Under the pieces are notes generated by a model that was given only the letters and a program-made list of their open reading frames with translations, was not told where the DNA came from and ran no database searches. The translations under genes were made by a program, and so were the position numbers. Of a DNA stretch of 64,000 nt, positions 22,617-33,782 are shown one piece after another (within the stretch, counting starts at the first letter, position 1; the number at the start of each line of letters is the position of its first letter). Origin of the DNA: Homarus americanus (taxonomy: Eukaryota > Arthropoda > Malacostraca > Decapoda > Nephropidae); NCBI RefSeq assembly GCF_018991925.1, contig NW_024748870.1, positions 1,122,400 through 1,186,399 of the forward strand, read 5' to 3'.

Positions 22617-24011
22617 CTTTACTTTACTGGCGCTGCTAGAAATTACCGCACCAATACTCGCAGGTATTAATCTTTACCTTATGTGCATTTAACTGGGAAG
22701 CTTCACTCAATAAGAGAATTTGATGCAAATGCAACCCACATCATCAGCTAATGATAACCATGATGGCTAGTTAATAAAAAAGTAAAACACAAAGAATAGA
22801 TTGGCTAATTTAAAATTCTAGAATTTGCTGGATGATCGAAACGATAATAATGCATATTTCTTTTTATTTTGGAAAGCATTATGATTTTTTTTAAATCATG
22901 GACATTCAAGGCTAATGTATACGGAATTGATTCGACCACACTTGTAGACAAAATATATAATGGCTGTGTAACATTGATATTAAATTATGGAAACCCTTGA
23001 TACTTGCCATTTATAATGAAAAACAAAACAAAACTGAAAAAAACACATGGAAAAACTGGCAAAGTGAATTATTACCACCAACAAAAGTAAAGATATGCTA
23101 CCTAGAGAAAATATTGCAATAATAAGGTAGTTCTTTATTGCAATACATTGAATCACTAAGGGAATTAAAAAAAACATGAATTTATGTTATTAGTAACAAG
23201 ATGTGGTTAAACTGATGCACAAATGAAACACAAAGCTGATGTGTCTAAGTCTGGCTACTACCTGCTACAGGTGACCTGCATTTGTTAAGATATGAAATTT
23301 AGGCTATTAAATATTCATACTTATACAATATCTATGTTGGCAGTGTTGGCTAATTATCTGTTATGCTCATTAAAAAAATTGGGTCGATATTATTTGCGGT
23401 AAGGAAAAGATATACCACTACAAATGGAGCAGCTCTCACCACTCTTCAATTAGGCCTCGTGCACGTTTTTTGGAGTTGATTTGATTTCCATACATCCCTA
23501 CACATAAATCATTTGGATTAACTATCTTAAAGGCTTACTTTGATGATGGTTGGGAGAATTAGGAGGATAAAAGCGGCGATGAGGTGAAAAGAGGCTGGAG
23601 GATATTCTCACACAAGCACGGAATTCTTTTAAAAAGAACAATAAAATTCTCCATAAGCTGTTTCATATGGAGAATATCTTATAAAAATATTATTCCATTG
23701 AAGATATCTACAATTTATGTACATCCACTTATGTTTCTTTTCTTTGGTTTAAATAGTCCCATCGTAGTATGCATCGGCTAGTGGGTGAGAGTACCAAGGA
23801 AACTGCTGACGTTTCAATAATGAATCTCATGTATTTTTAAGCTGCGGAAAAGAAAGGCACATTCGTTCTCGCTGTCCCAGGAATCCTCTCGTCTTCAAAT
23901 CTGCTGACACTCATCAGCCCAGCCACAAGGTCGGATTCTGTTTGGAAGACAGGAGCTGCCCCCGTTATTGTGTCGGCGGAACAATAAATCCTAGGGCATC
24001 TACTTTCATCA
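22617..24011. other. AT-rich DNA without recognisable gene
   Basis: Only short frames are present. Nothing matches a transposon or host motif I know. The end of this stretch (about 23880 onward) may hold the decayed protease part of the Gypsy element that follows. Confidence 0.5.
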
Positions 24012-25147
24012 GTGACGCTGGTTGTCTCTGAGGAAACCCTGCCTGACTGTGACATCTACAGCTGCCTGAAGGTTAAAGTCGCCGATTATTTAGGTCGTGT
24101 TGACCAGTTCCCTGTTGTTAGGTGCCACCTGTGTTGCCCCTATTTCACTGGTTGGTCTAATGTGGTAGGAGCTCCCATTAAATTTGCTAGTGTTCTCAGT
24201 GGTAATGTTCTCGGTGTTCGTGACCCTAACGACCCAGAACCTTTAAAACTCTCCTCGCCACCAGCACCAGTCTCCTCGCCACCAGCACCAGTCTCCTCGC
24301 CACCAGCACTAGTCTCCTCGCCACCAGCACCAGTCTCCTCGCCACCATCACACACCGCCACGCCTCCAGCCAAGGTCCAAGCTATAGAGACACGGACGGC
24401 GAAGGTGAAACGACCGCATCCCCTGATTCTTCCGAATTTGTTGCCACTAACTGTGACGCCCAAGGAGTTCGCCAAGCTTCAAGACTCGTGTGCCACTCTG
24501 AAGCGGGTAAGGGAGAAGGTGAATTTTGGGGAGGAGGATCAGGTGAGAGATGGGTCGGCTTACAAGTTTGTTTCTATTAATGGGGTATTACACAGGTCTT
24601 GTGTATTCAAGCGACCAGCCAAGTAGGTCGGTTTTTACTTGTTGTCCCTGCTGTTTGTCGTAGTAAACCTTCTCACAGAGCCCTCTATAAAACACTGTTC
24701 TCGTAGGAAAACTTATAGGAAGGTTGCTGATCAGTTTTACTGGCCAGTATGGGAGCGGATATTAAAGCTTTTTGTAGTTGTGATCAGTGCCCACGTTTGT
24801 CCGTCCTGTTCCACCGGAACCCACTTACGTCATTGCAGAACCATCTTCTCGGGTAGCCATAGATTTTGTCGGACCGTTCTCACCCCCTTCCTCTAAAGCC
24901 TAAATTACATCAAGCTAATTTGTTAAGGAAATATAATTGCAGGACCTACATTGCTCGTGTCCTTGACGACGTTCCCAAGCTAAAGTCAGTCGAGGCACTA
25001 CCCTGCAAGAGTTCCTGTGAAGTTCAAGCGCCAGGCTCTGATGATCTCGGTTGCCAGTTGCTGATAACACCTGGCGAATCCTCTACAACTGGATATAGGC
25101 CCAATTTTAAACCTGGACTGAAGTGGATCTCACGTGCAGTTCCTTGA
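24012..25147 (+). pseudogene. Ty3/Gypsy pol remnant: pre-integrase linker, integrase zinc domain, pol C-terminus, core deleted
   Basis: The 204-residue frame carries FPVVRCHLCCPYFTGW and KFASVLSGNVLGVRDP, which lie between protease and RT in this Gypsy group. Proline-rich repeats follow, then the lead-in to the integrase zinc domain (EFAKLQDSCATLKRVREKV, INGVLHRSCVFKRPAK). After a frame change, KTYRKVADQFYWP (about 24705-24745) is the integrase H2C2 region, and RFCRTVLTPF marks the start of the catalytic core. At about 24895 it jumps to KPKLHQANLLRKY, a pol C-terminal segment. Thus RT, RNase H and most of the integrase core are missing. Confidence 0.7.
24250..24352 (+). repeat. In-frame 21-bp tandem repeat encoding a proline-rich heptapeptide
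   Basis: About five copies of a unit beginning CTCCTCGCCACCAGC give repeated SSPPAPV within the Gypsy pol frame. It is a linker expansion, unrelated to the GATTATAACAACC satellite. Confidence 0.85.
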
Positions 25148-25309
25148 TTCGGCCTTAAGTTTTGGGCATCAAGTTACCACCTAATTTTCTTTTATGTGAC
25201 CCTTCTTTATTGTGCAATGTGTATTTAAGCATTTGTTGTAAGATGATTATGCTCTGTGTACTAATCTTAAGTTTTAATCTACCTTACAGTAGATTTTTGT
25301 TGGGGGAGC

Positions 25310-25940
25310 TGTGTAAGGGCGGAAACGATCTTTCTGCTCGTTACCGCTGCTTAGTCCCTCGTTTACTGGTGCGACCCCCACTTGGGGGGGGTGGACGAAG
25401 GTGTGAACGTCTCTGCTACCTGTATCACCGGCTCAGATCCTACTCAGCCGTCAGTACAGTCACAACCTACCCCTCTGTTCGTCAAATTCTGGCTGAGATC
25501 TCATCAAATACTTGGGACTCGTGGGCTGTGTCCCCAGACCTTCACCTATCGACTGTCAATCCTCTGTACCCCATACCACGACAGTCAGTTCATCTCCTCC
25601 GTCTGTGCCCTGGTGTTCTCCTGCTATATCAAGACATCCGCCGCTGTCGCTCGAGTGAGGAGTTGGAGGGACCATCCCGTAGGAAATATCTGTTCATTGT
25701 TTGATTCCATTAATTGCTGACTCCCTTTTATTGGTTGATTCTATCGGTTGTTGACTCCCTTAAATGTTTGATTCCATTAATTGTTTGATTCCATTAATTG
25801 TTTAACTCCATTAACTATTGACTGCATTAATGGTTTGACTCCCGTAACTGTTATTTGATGTTTGTTGAGTGGTGTCAGAGTTTTGTTATATTTTTGAAGT
25901 AAAGAGATGTCAATCTCTAACGGTTGTTTAATATTCTTCA
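25310..25940 (+). repeat. Candidate 3' LTR of plus-strand Ty3/Gypsy remnant
   Basis: The tract TTGTTGGGGGAGC (about 25297-25309) is followed by TGTGTAAGGGCGG, and a plausible TG...CA unit ends at ATATTCTTCA (25940), about 631 bp. An AGTAAA signal lies near 25900. No 5' LTR is visible, so the ends are unconfirmed. Confidence 0.45.
25700..25862 (+). repeat. About 19-bp tandem repeat inside the LTR
   Basis: Degenerate copies of TTGATTCCATTAATTG with CTCCCTTA variants are repeated about eight times. Confidence 0.7.
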
Positions 25941-27433
25941 GAAAACCATGGTCCTTGACTATCCCTTTTTAAGATCCTGATTAGTCTGGTAAGAGATTTC
26001 TATCCCTAAGTCCCAGGCCTTTGCAACGGCATTATTGCGTTTTAAACCACATTATTTTTATCTTGTGCATCATTCATAGAAGGTAAGGTTAAACCTCAAC
26101 CCTACCTACCATTAGGACAAGGTTAGGTTTTGTTTAGTTTTGTAAATAATTTACTAAGCTTAACAAAACTAAACTATTACGTGGTCGAGAAATTGTTCCA
26201 TAGCAGTCAGCCTGGTGGGGAGGCAGCCCCAGTGACTTAGCTTATTTAGAAGGGTGTAGGATGATGATTTACGCCAGAAATTGGTATTAGAGAGTTTGCT
26301 CCTAATCACTAACCTTTTCTGTGTTCTTTCATATTCTTGGCCCAAAATAGGGTGAATGGTATTATTGCAGTTTTTCACAACCATAGAATCGAGAATTATT
26401 TATTTATGTAACATACTTAAACGGCTGTTATAAGAAACTTTTCTTCTATACCATTTTCGTCGCAAATGCATAATAGCGTCGGATTATAAATAATTTATTT
26501 ACGTTAACATGGTTATAGTACTAAAAAATCAGTTTTTAATAACGTAATGATTGGGGCCAAACGCTCTATTGTTACAAAGCAATGAAGGTCAAAAATTTTT
26601 GAGACCCATAAAAATACAAACAAAATTTCAATGTTGTAAGAGGTGTATGGTTAAAAATGCAATTTACCAATAAAATAACAATGAAGAACAATCCTTGTAA
26701 TAGATTAATTAGATTTCTCTTTAATGACACCTTCCCCTTCTTGCAGATGTGAAAAATGGTTACAGGTTGCACAACTGTGTTTAATTAGACCACTCTCAAA
26801 ACTCAACAGGAGTTTCGTTCTATGCAACTAACACTTCATCCCGGATTCATTCAAACCACGCAGCTCCCCTCCAAAACTGAAACATTTGAATGCTTACTTC
26901 ATGTGTTAAGAAATAGTTGTGCTTGTGTTTTTCTGACAATTCTTGTAATAAAAATAAATATTTGTATACTACTGTTTTTTTAACTTAAATTCCATTATGA
27001 TATATTCTCCCATACTTTTTTATGGTTTTGTAGTGCAAGCAAACTAATTTGTCAGTATAAAGGGGACACAAGGTTTTCAGTTGATGTACTTTGAATGATT
27101 GTGAACACAATGGTGCCATTAGTGTGCCATTGATGTGTTTGGTGTTTTTGCTTAAACCTGTGCATTTTATGAACCTAGTTTTTTGTTCATCCTCCTAGGT
27201 CTATTTAGAGAGTGGTAGTAGGAATCGGGTCTCGCAATTAATACAAAAATGTGCCAACCCTGAGTATTCCCTAAGTGGATCTTCCACCACCCCTGGATAA
27301 TGAAGTATTTTTCGCTCAAAGTTGTTGATTTGTTGGTTCGAATATTTCATGAATTTGGAGTCTTTCACTCTTAACACTAAAAAGGAATATTTAGAAAGGT
27401 TAATGTGCAACGCATGAACTGCTAAAAATAAAT
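25941..27433. other. AT-rich DNA without assignable gene
   Basis: Several 60-70 codon frames exist on the minus strand (for example 26169-26384 and 27201-27410). None shows a motif I can name. No repeat array. Confidence 0.5.
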
Positions 27434-27860
27434 GTGAAACAGTTGCAGATTACACAGGGAGCTTTTTCGGGCAAAATACCTTTCATACCAAATATTCAGA
27501 GAACTAATTTCATATGTACAAGAGATAAATCATATAAAGAACCTCGACCAGGCCTACCTCAGCTCACAGACAACGGCTGGGAAAAAAATGCCAAAGGCAA
27601 GATATCACCTGTGAAATGTCTTGCTTGTCTAGCCCCTTCAGCTGTTGTAGAGCTCGTGAAATTTGGTCGCAAAAAAAACTGCTAAAGGAAATTTTACTGT
27701 ACACCCACTAAAAAATTATTCGGCACCCTCTCGGCGTGATGCAATATGACACGGGTGCCGAATAATTTTTTAGTGGGTTACACTGTAAGTGCACAGATTG
27801 TGAGAATATAGAGATAATATCGTTGATAAGGACGATACGTTTTGATTGTAGTATTTTCTG
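27434..27860 (+). pseudogene. Fragment of an arthropod multi-copy protein with tesmin/TSO1-like CXC tail
   Basis: The 83-residue frame has LPQLTDNGWEKNAKGKISPV followed by APSAVVELVKFGRKKNC. This order (GWE segment, then a LVKxGCKKxC cysteine cluster) recurs in arthropod multi-copy proteins that end in CXC zinc-binding motifs. After a hairpin insertion (27704-27777) another frame resumes with LHCKCTDCENI, the rest of such a cysteine tail. The fragment is small, with a stop directly after the first cluster. Family placement is from memory and motif order. Confidence 0.5.
27704..27777. mobile_element. 74-bp perfect hairpin, miniature palindromic insert
   Basis: Arms 27704-27728 and 27753-27777 are perfectly complementary (25 bp, beginning CCCACTAAAAAATT and ending GGCACCC) around a 24-nt loop. 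It splits a cysteine-rich coding remnant, which argues for an insertion. A target duplication is only approximate (TACAC on both sides). Alternatives are a small foldback element or an hpRNA source. Confidence 0.7.
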
Positions 27861-28532
27861 TGTCAATAATTGTCATTTTTGTTTTCATGCTTTTGTAACC
27901 CTATAACACGTGATGGATAAAGGATGATTAACAATTGTAAATGCCCAAATAAGAGTATATGATATTTTTTAGTGTACAGGGTATCATTGTGTATTTACTT
28001 AAAATAATATTCCTAGGCATTGTTCAGCAGAGAATATTGGGACACTTCCAAGATACATTAAAGTTTTTGTATATATTTATAAACATTACCTTTGAAGTAC
28101 TTCAATATGGATGGAATACCACAACAGGTTTTTTTTTACCCCAAAGAATATTAAAAGGTTAGAAGTAAAGATTAAAAATTTCTGAAGACTTCTGATCACC
28201 CAAAACCTATATTTTTTTTATGGTTCAATTGCATAGCCATAGTAGATCCAAAATGCTCGAGCTACTATGTTCATGAAATTAGATCCTCGTTATTATTACT
28301 CATATTTATATTAATTTAAGAAGAATAACATGCACAAATTTGCCACTATAAATTCCGGGTAAAATAAGGGCGTACATTGAGAAACCCATAAAACGCTCAA
28401 AGGTTGAAAAATAAAACTGTCACCTGTATATTCTTGTAATTTGTACTCTACCCTTGCACCTGAAACAAAACAAAAAATTTTGGCATTCCAATCTCTCGGG
28501 GGGGGACATTCGACCAGACTAATAAGGCTAAC
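27861..28532. other. AT-rich intron-like DNA downstream of the receptor exon
   Basis: No repeat family or coding signal recognised. On the minus strand it follows the predicted splice donor of the receptor exon, so it is probably intronic. Confidence 0.45.
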
Positions 28533-28747
28533 CGTAATGGCTTGGTGCAGCATGGAAGACTCGATGAACATAGTAGGGATGCCTAAGTCCACCAGCTCCT
28601 CCAGGTTGTCGAAGGGAAGAGAGAACTTGGGGATGATGAGCATGGCTTTGAGATTGGAGCGGTACACTGTGCTCAGGATGAGCGTCACTAGCAGCCACAT
28701 CCCTGTCATCACCCGCACCGAGTCACCTGCTGGCTTCCACGGAACAG
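28533..28747 (-). CDS. Ionotropic receptor (ligand-gated channel family) internal exon
   Basis: On the minus strand a splice acceptor (CCTGCAG, AG at 28749-28748) precedes an open segment with VRVMTGMWLLVTLILSTVYR and SNLKAMLIIPKF. These are the transmembrane segment and the adjacent N-L-x-A/S motif of the PF00060 ionotropic glutamate/IR channel. FDNLEELVD and GIPTMFI, the start of the second ligand-binding lobe, follow. A donor GTTAGC lies at 28532, giving a 215-bp exon. IRs are protostome chemosensory channels in the plasma membrane of sensory neurons. Other exons were not found in the window. The upstream flank is a long minisatellite, which would be intronic. The open frame continuing to 28311 past the donor loses similarity. 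Confidence 0.78.
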
Positions 28748-28779
28748 CTGCAGGTATAAATAATATATATACATATGTA

Positions 28780-31700
28780 CATGTGTCATGTTACATTTAT
28801 TATTACATGTGTCATGGTACATCTATTATTACATGTGTCATGATACATTTATTATTACATGTATAAGGACACATCTATTATTACATGTCATGGTATATCT
28901 ATTATTACATGTGTCAGGATACATTCATTATTTAATGTGTCATGATACATTTATTATTACATGTGTTATGATACATTTAATAATTACATTGTCATGATAC
29001 ATTTATTATTACATGTGTCATGGTACATTTATTATTAAATGTGTCACGATACATCTATTATTACATGTGTCAGGATACATCTATTATTACATGTGTCATG
29101 GTACATCTATTATTACATGTGTCATGGTACATTTATTATTACATGTTTCATGAGACATTTATTATTACATGTGTCATGATACATTTATTATTACATGTGT
29201 CATAATTCATTTATTATTACATGTGTCATGATACATTTATTATTACATGTGTCATGATACATTTATTATTACATGTGTCATGATACATTTATTATTACAT
29301 ATGTCATGATACGTTTATTATTACATGTGTCAGGAAACATTTACTATTATATGTGTCATGGTACATTTATTAATACATGTGTCATGATACATCTATTATT
29401 GCATGTGTCAGGATGCATTTATTATTACATTTGTCAGGATACATCTATTACTACATGTGTCATGGTACATTTAATATTGAATGTGTCATGATACATTTAT
29501 TATTACATGTGTAATGATACATCTATTATTACATGTGTCAGGATGCATTTATTATTACATGTGTCATGATACATTTATTATTACATGTGTTATGATACAT
29601 TTATTATTACATGTGTCATGATACATTTATTATTACATGTGTTATGATACATTTATTATTACATGTGTCATGATACATTTATTATTACATGTGTTATGAT
29701 ACATTTAATAATTACATTGTCATGATACATTTATTATTACATGTGTCATGGTACATTTATTATTAAATGTGTCACGATACATCTATTATTACATGTGTCA
29801 GGATACATCTATTATTACATGTGTCATGGTACATCTATTATTACATGTGTCATGGTACATTTATTATTACATGTTTCATGAGACATTTATTATTACATGT
29901 GTCATAATTCATTTATTATTACATGTGTCATGATACATTTATTATTACATGTGTCATAATTCATTTATTATTACATGTGTCATGATACATTTATTATTAC
30001 ATGTGTCATGATACATTTATTATTACATGTGTCATGATACATTTATTATTACATGTGTCATGATACATTTATTATTACATATGTCATGATACGTTTATTA
30101 TTACATGTGTCAGGAAACATTTATTATTATATGTGTCATGGTACATTTATTAATACATGTGTCATGATACATCTATTATTGCATGTGTCAGGATGCATTT
30201 ATTATTACATTTGTCAGGATACATCTATTACTACATGTGTCATGGTACATATAATATTGAATGTGTCATGATACATTTATTATTACATGTGTAATGATAC
30301 ATCTATTATTACATGTGTCAGGATGCATTTATTATTACATGTGTCATGATACATTTATTATTACATGTGTTATGATACATTTATTATTACATGTGTCATG
30401 ATACATTTATTATTACATGTGTTATGATACATTTATTATTACATGTGTCATGATACATTTATTATTACATGTGTCAGGATACATTTATTATTACATGTGT
30501 CATGATACATTTATTATTACATGTGTTATGATACATTTATTATTACATGTGTCATGATACATTTATTATTACATGTGTTATGATACATTTATTATTACAT
30601 GTGTTATGATACATCTATTATTACATGTGTCATGGTACATCTATTATTACATGTGTCATGGTACATCTATTATTACATGTGTCAGGATACATTTATTATT
30701 ACATGTGTCATGATACATTTATTATTACATGTGTTATGATACATTTATTATTACATGTGTCATGATACATTTATTATTACATGTGTTATGATACATTTAT
30801 TATTACATGTGTCATGATACATTTATTATTACATGTGTCAGGATACATTTTACATGTGTCATGATACATCTATTATTACATGTGTCATGGTACATCTATT
30901 ATTACATGTGTCATGGTACATCTATTATTACATGTGTCATGGTACATCTATTATTACATGTGTTATGATGCATTTATTATTACATGTGTCATGATACATC
31001 TATTATTACATGTGTCATGGTACATCTATTACATGTGTCAGGATACATTTATTGTACATGTGTCATGATACATCTATTATTACATGTGTCATGGTACATC
31101 TATTATTACATGTGTCAGGATACATTTATTATTACATGTGTCATGATACATTTATTATTACATGTGTTATGATACATTTATTATTACATGTGTTATGATA
31201 CATCTATTATTACATGTGTCATGGTACATCTATTATTACATGTGTCATGGTACATCTATTATTACATGTGTCAGGATACATTTATTATTACATGTGTCAT
31301 GATACATTTATTATTACATGTGTTATGATACATTTATTATTACATGTGTCATGATACATTTATTATTACATGTGTTATGATACATTTATTATTACATGTG
31401 TCATGATACATTTATTATTACATGTGTCAGGATACATTTATTATTACATGTGTCATGATACATTTATTATTACATGTGTTATGATACATTTATTATTACA
31501 TGTGTCATGATACATCTATTATTGCATGTGTCAGGATGCATTTATTATTACATTTGTCAGGATACATCTGTGTACATGTGGGATACATCTGTTACTACAT
31601 GTGTCATGGTGCAATTTTAATGTTAGATGTGTCATGATGCATCTATTATTACATGTTTATGATGCATTTTATTGTGCATGTCTTGATGCATCTATTATTA

Positions 31701-31976
31701 CATGTGTCATGGTACATCTATTATTACATGTGTCGTAAGTACATCTATTATTACATGTGTCAGGATGCATTTGTGTACATGTGTCATGATGCATTTATTA
31801 TTATGTGTTATGATGCATTTATTATTACATATGCGTGCATCTATTATTACATGTGTCATGGTACATCTATTATTACATAATGCATGGTACATCTATTATT
31901 ACATGTGTCTTGATGCATTTATTATTACATGTGTCAGAATGCATGTATTATTACATGTGTCATGGTACATCTATTA
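28780..31976. repeat. 26-bp minisatellite array, left part
   Basis: About 120 units begin ACATTTATTATTACATG and end TCATGAT, with common variants (TCATGGT, TTATGAT, TCAGGAT). No unit contains a stop in some frames, so many 60-75 codon frames rich in His/Ile/Tyr appear; they are not genes. Blocks are reused at higher order: positions 28983 and 29711 are 728 bp (28 units) apart, and 29281 and 30061 are 780 bp (30 units) apart. The array lies just upstream (minus sense) of the receptor exon. Confidence 0.95.
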
Positions 31977-33543
31977 CACTGGGGAACAAAATTCAACTTT
32001 TTGTCAGTTGCATACATTTTGAAACCTGTTTCTGGGTAAATTGAGGTCACTGATTTCAAATATGGCACCGGTTTTTTTCTATCGGGTCTAGTTTTGTTGC
32101 CGTGAGTTACCTACCATTTACTACTATATATAGTTAGACTACCATATACTACTGCTAAAAATCTAAACCAGCACACAGAGAGGAATTACCAAACACGTAG
32201 AATTAATTTTTAATTACTTTTATTTACCTTGACAAGCATATTTTGGATTCATCAGCTGCTTTTGTGAACTATGCCAGATTTATTCAGGCACAAACTTGCG
32301 TTTAATGGACTGTCTTGAATATCGCCTCTCAGTGCAGTCTCGCTGAATGCTCCAGCAATAGTCCGCCATCATGTGAATGTCCCAGCGACCTTGATACCTG
32401 TCTTCCATGACTTTGATATCCTGGTGAAAGCGTTCACCTTGCTCATCACTCACGTCCCCCAGGTTTGCCGGAAACAGTTCAAGATGACTGTTCAGGAAAT
32501 GCATCTTAATGCTCATGTTGCAACCTAACACATGGAAACTTTCCATCAAAGATTCAACGAGCTTTTTATAGTCCTCTGATTTCCTGTTTCCAAGAAAGTT
32601 CCTTACAACAGAAACGAATGCTCCCCATGCATTTCTCTCAACATCAGTCATGGATTGAGTGAAGGCTTGGTCTTTAATCAGCGTCCTAATTTGAGGGCCG
32701 TCGAAAATACCTGCTTTGAGTTTTTCTAGCGTTAAACCAGGGAACACTTCACACAGATACTTAAAACAGTCACTGTCAGTATCGAGCGCCTTGACAAACA
32801 GTTTCATAAGGCCCAGCTTGATGTGAAGGGGCGGGAAAACAATTTTTTCACGTTCCACTAGGGGTTCATAAATGATGTTCTTTTCCCCAACATTGAGGCT
32901 TTCCCTAACTGGCCATTCCTTCTGAATCCAGTGTCTGTCTTTGGCTCTGCTGTCCCAGAGGCAGATAAAGCAAGGAAATTTTGTATACCCACCTTGCTGT
33001 CCTAGCCAAAAATTGACCATTTTTAGATCAACACAGATGATCCATTTGTGTTCTTCATATTTGAGTAGCTCCAAAACCGTTTTGATGTGTTCATAGTTTT
33101 CTTTCAGGTGTACTGAGTGTCCTATGGGTATTGCGCCAAAGATGTTGCCTATATGTAATAAAACACACTTCAGACTCCGCTTAGAGCTATCTATAAAGAG
33201 GCGCCACTCTTTCGGATCATAACCTGGAGCTCCCATCGCGGTGACTAATCCAGAAATAAAATAATTGTTTTAATGAAATAAAATAATAATGCACACACTA
33301 ATGCACACACAAATCTATATTTGACGCACTGATGTAATTAAGAATTATATTTGATGAATAAACTAATATGCTTATTACCTCCCTTTGCTATTTTCAGAAT
33401 CTGTGACCTGATATGTAAATTGCCGCGTAGCATCAAAACTAGACCTGATCTGCACAAACGAATGCCATTTTCAGAATCTGTGACCTCAAATCTACCAGAA
33501 TCAAGTGTTAGAACTCATGCAACCGAAAGTGTGTTCCCCAGTG
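31977..33543 (-). mobile_element. DNA transposon with 12-bp CACTGGGGAACA terminal inverted repeats and TTA target duplication
   Basis: CACTGGGGAACA at 31977-31988 is matched by its complement at 33532-33543. TTA flanks both ends (31974-31976 and 33544-33546). Removing the 1567-bp element and one TTA restores an in-phase 26-bp minisatellite unit, so the insertion is unambiguous. It carries one large frame (32280-33236, minus). CACTG ends with a 3-bp duplication resemble the CACTA/CMC superfamily, but TTA duplications also occur in PIF/Harbinger, so the class is inferred. Confidence 0.88.
32280..33236 (-). CDS. Transposase-like protein of the CACTG-ended element
   Basis: A 318-residue uninterrupted frame starts at 33236 (MGAPGYDPKEWRLFID). 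It belongs to a family I know as a very common uncharacterised arthropod multi-copy protein. Visible features are FIDSSKRS (Asp16), WIICVDLKMV (Asp70), PCFICLWDSR (CxxC at 89-92 and Asp95), PPLHIKLGLMK (135-145), MHFLNSHL (245-252) and a DEQGERFHQDI block (264-274). Asp16, Asp70 and Glu265 or Glu268 could form a DDE triad with a zinc knuckle inserted; this is inference. Family members usually have extra N-terminal sequence, and only 307 bp separate this ATG from the element end, so the copy may be 5'-shortened or have a small upstream exon. No stops or frameshifts suggest recent activity. Confidence 0.7.
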   Translation of the reverse strand: MGAPGYDPKEWRLFIDSSKRSLKCVLLHIGNIFGAIPIGHSVHLKENYEHIKTVLELLKYEEHKWIICVDLKMVNFWLGQQGGYTKFPCFICLWDSRAKDRHWIQKEWPVRESLNVGEKNIIYEPLVEREKIVFPPLHIKLGLMKLFVKALDTDSDCFKYLCEVFPGLTLEKLKAGIFDGPQIRTLIKDQAFTQSMTDVERNAWGAFVSVVRNFLGNRKSEDYKKLVESLMESFHVLGCNMSIKMHFLNSHLELFPANLGDVSDEQGERFHQDIKVMEDRYQGRWDIHMMADYCWSIQRDCTERRYSRQSIKRKFVPE

Positions 33544-33546
33544 TTA

Positions 33547-33782
33547 TTACAGGTGTCATGATACATCTATTATTACATGTGTCATGGTACATCTATTATT
33601 ACAGGTGTCATGATATCTATTATTACATGTGTCATGATACATCTATTATTACATGTGTCATGATACATTTATTATTACATGTGTCAGGATACATGTATTA
33701 TTACATGTGTCATGGTACATCTATTATTACATGTGTCATGGTACATTTATTATGTCATGTGTCATGATACATCTATTTTTAC
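33547..33782. repeat. 26-bp minisatellite array, right part
   Basis: The same units continue after the transposon insertion, in phase with the left part, for about nine copies until the array ends at about 33782. Confidence 0.93.

Noticed and set aside
28788..32044. Many 60-106 codon frames rich in His, Tyr, Ile
   Set aside because: They are translations of the 26-bp minisatellite in its rotating frames, with no independent support.
28780..33782. CRISPR-like array of short direct repeats
   Set aside because: Units are directly abutting with no unique spacers, and the setting is eukaryotic.
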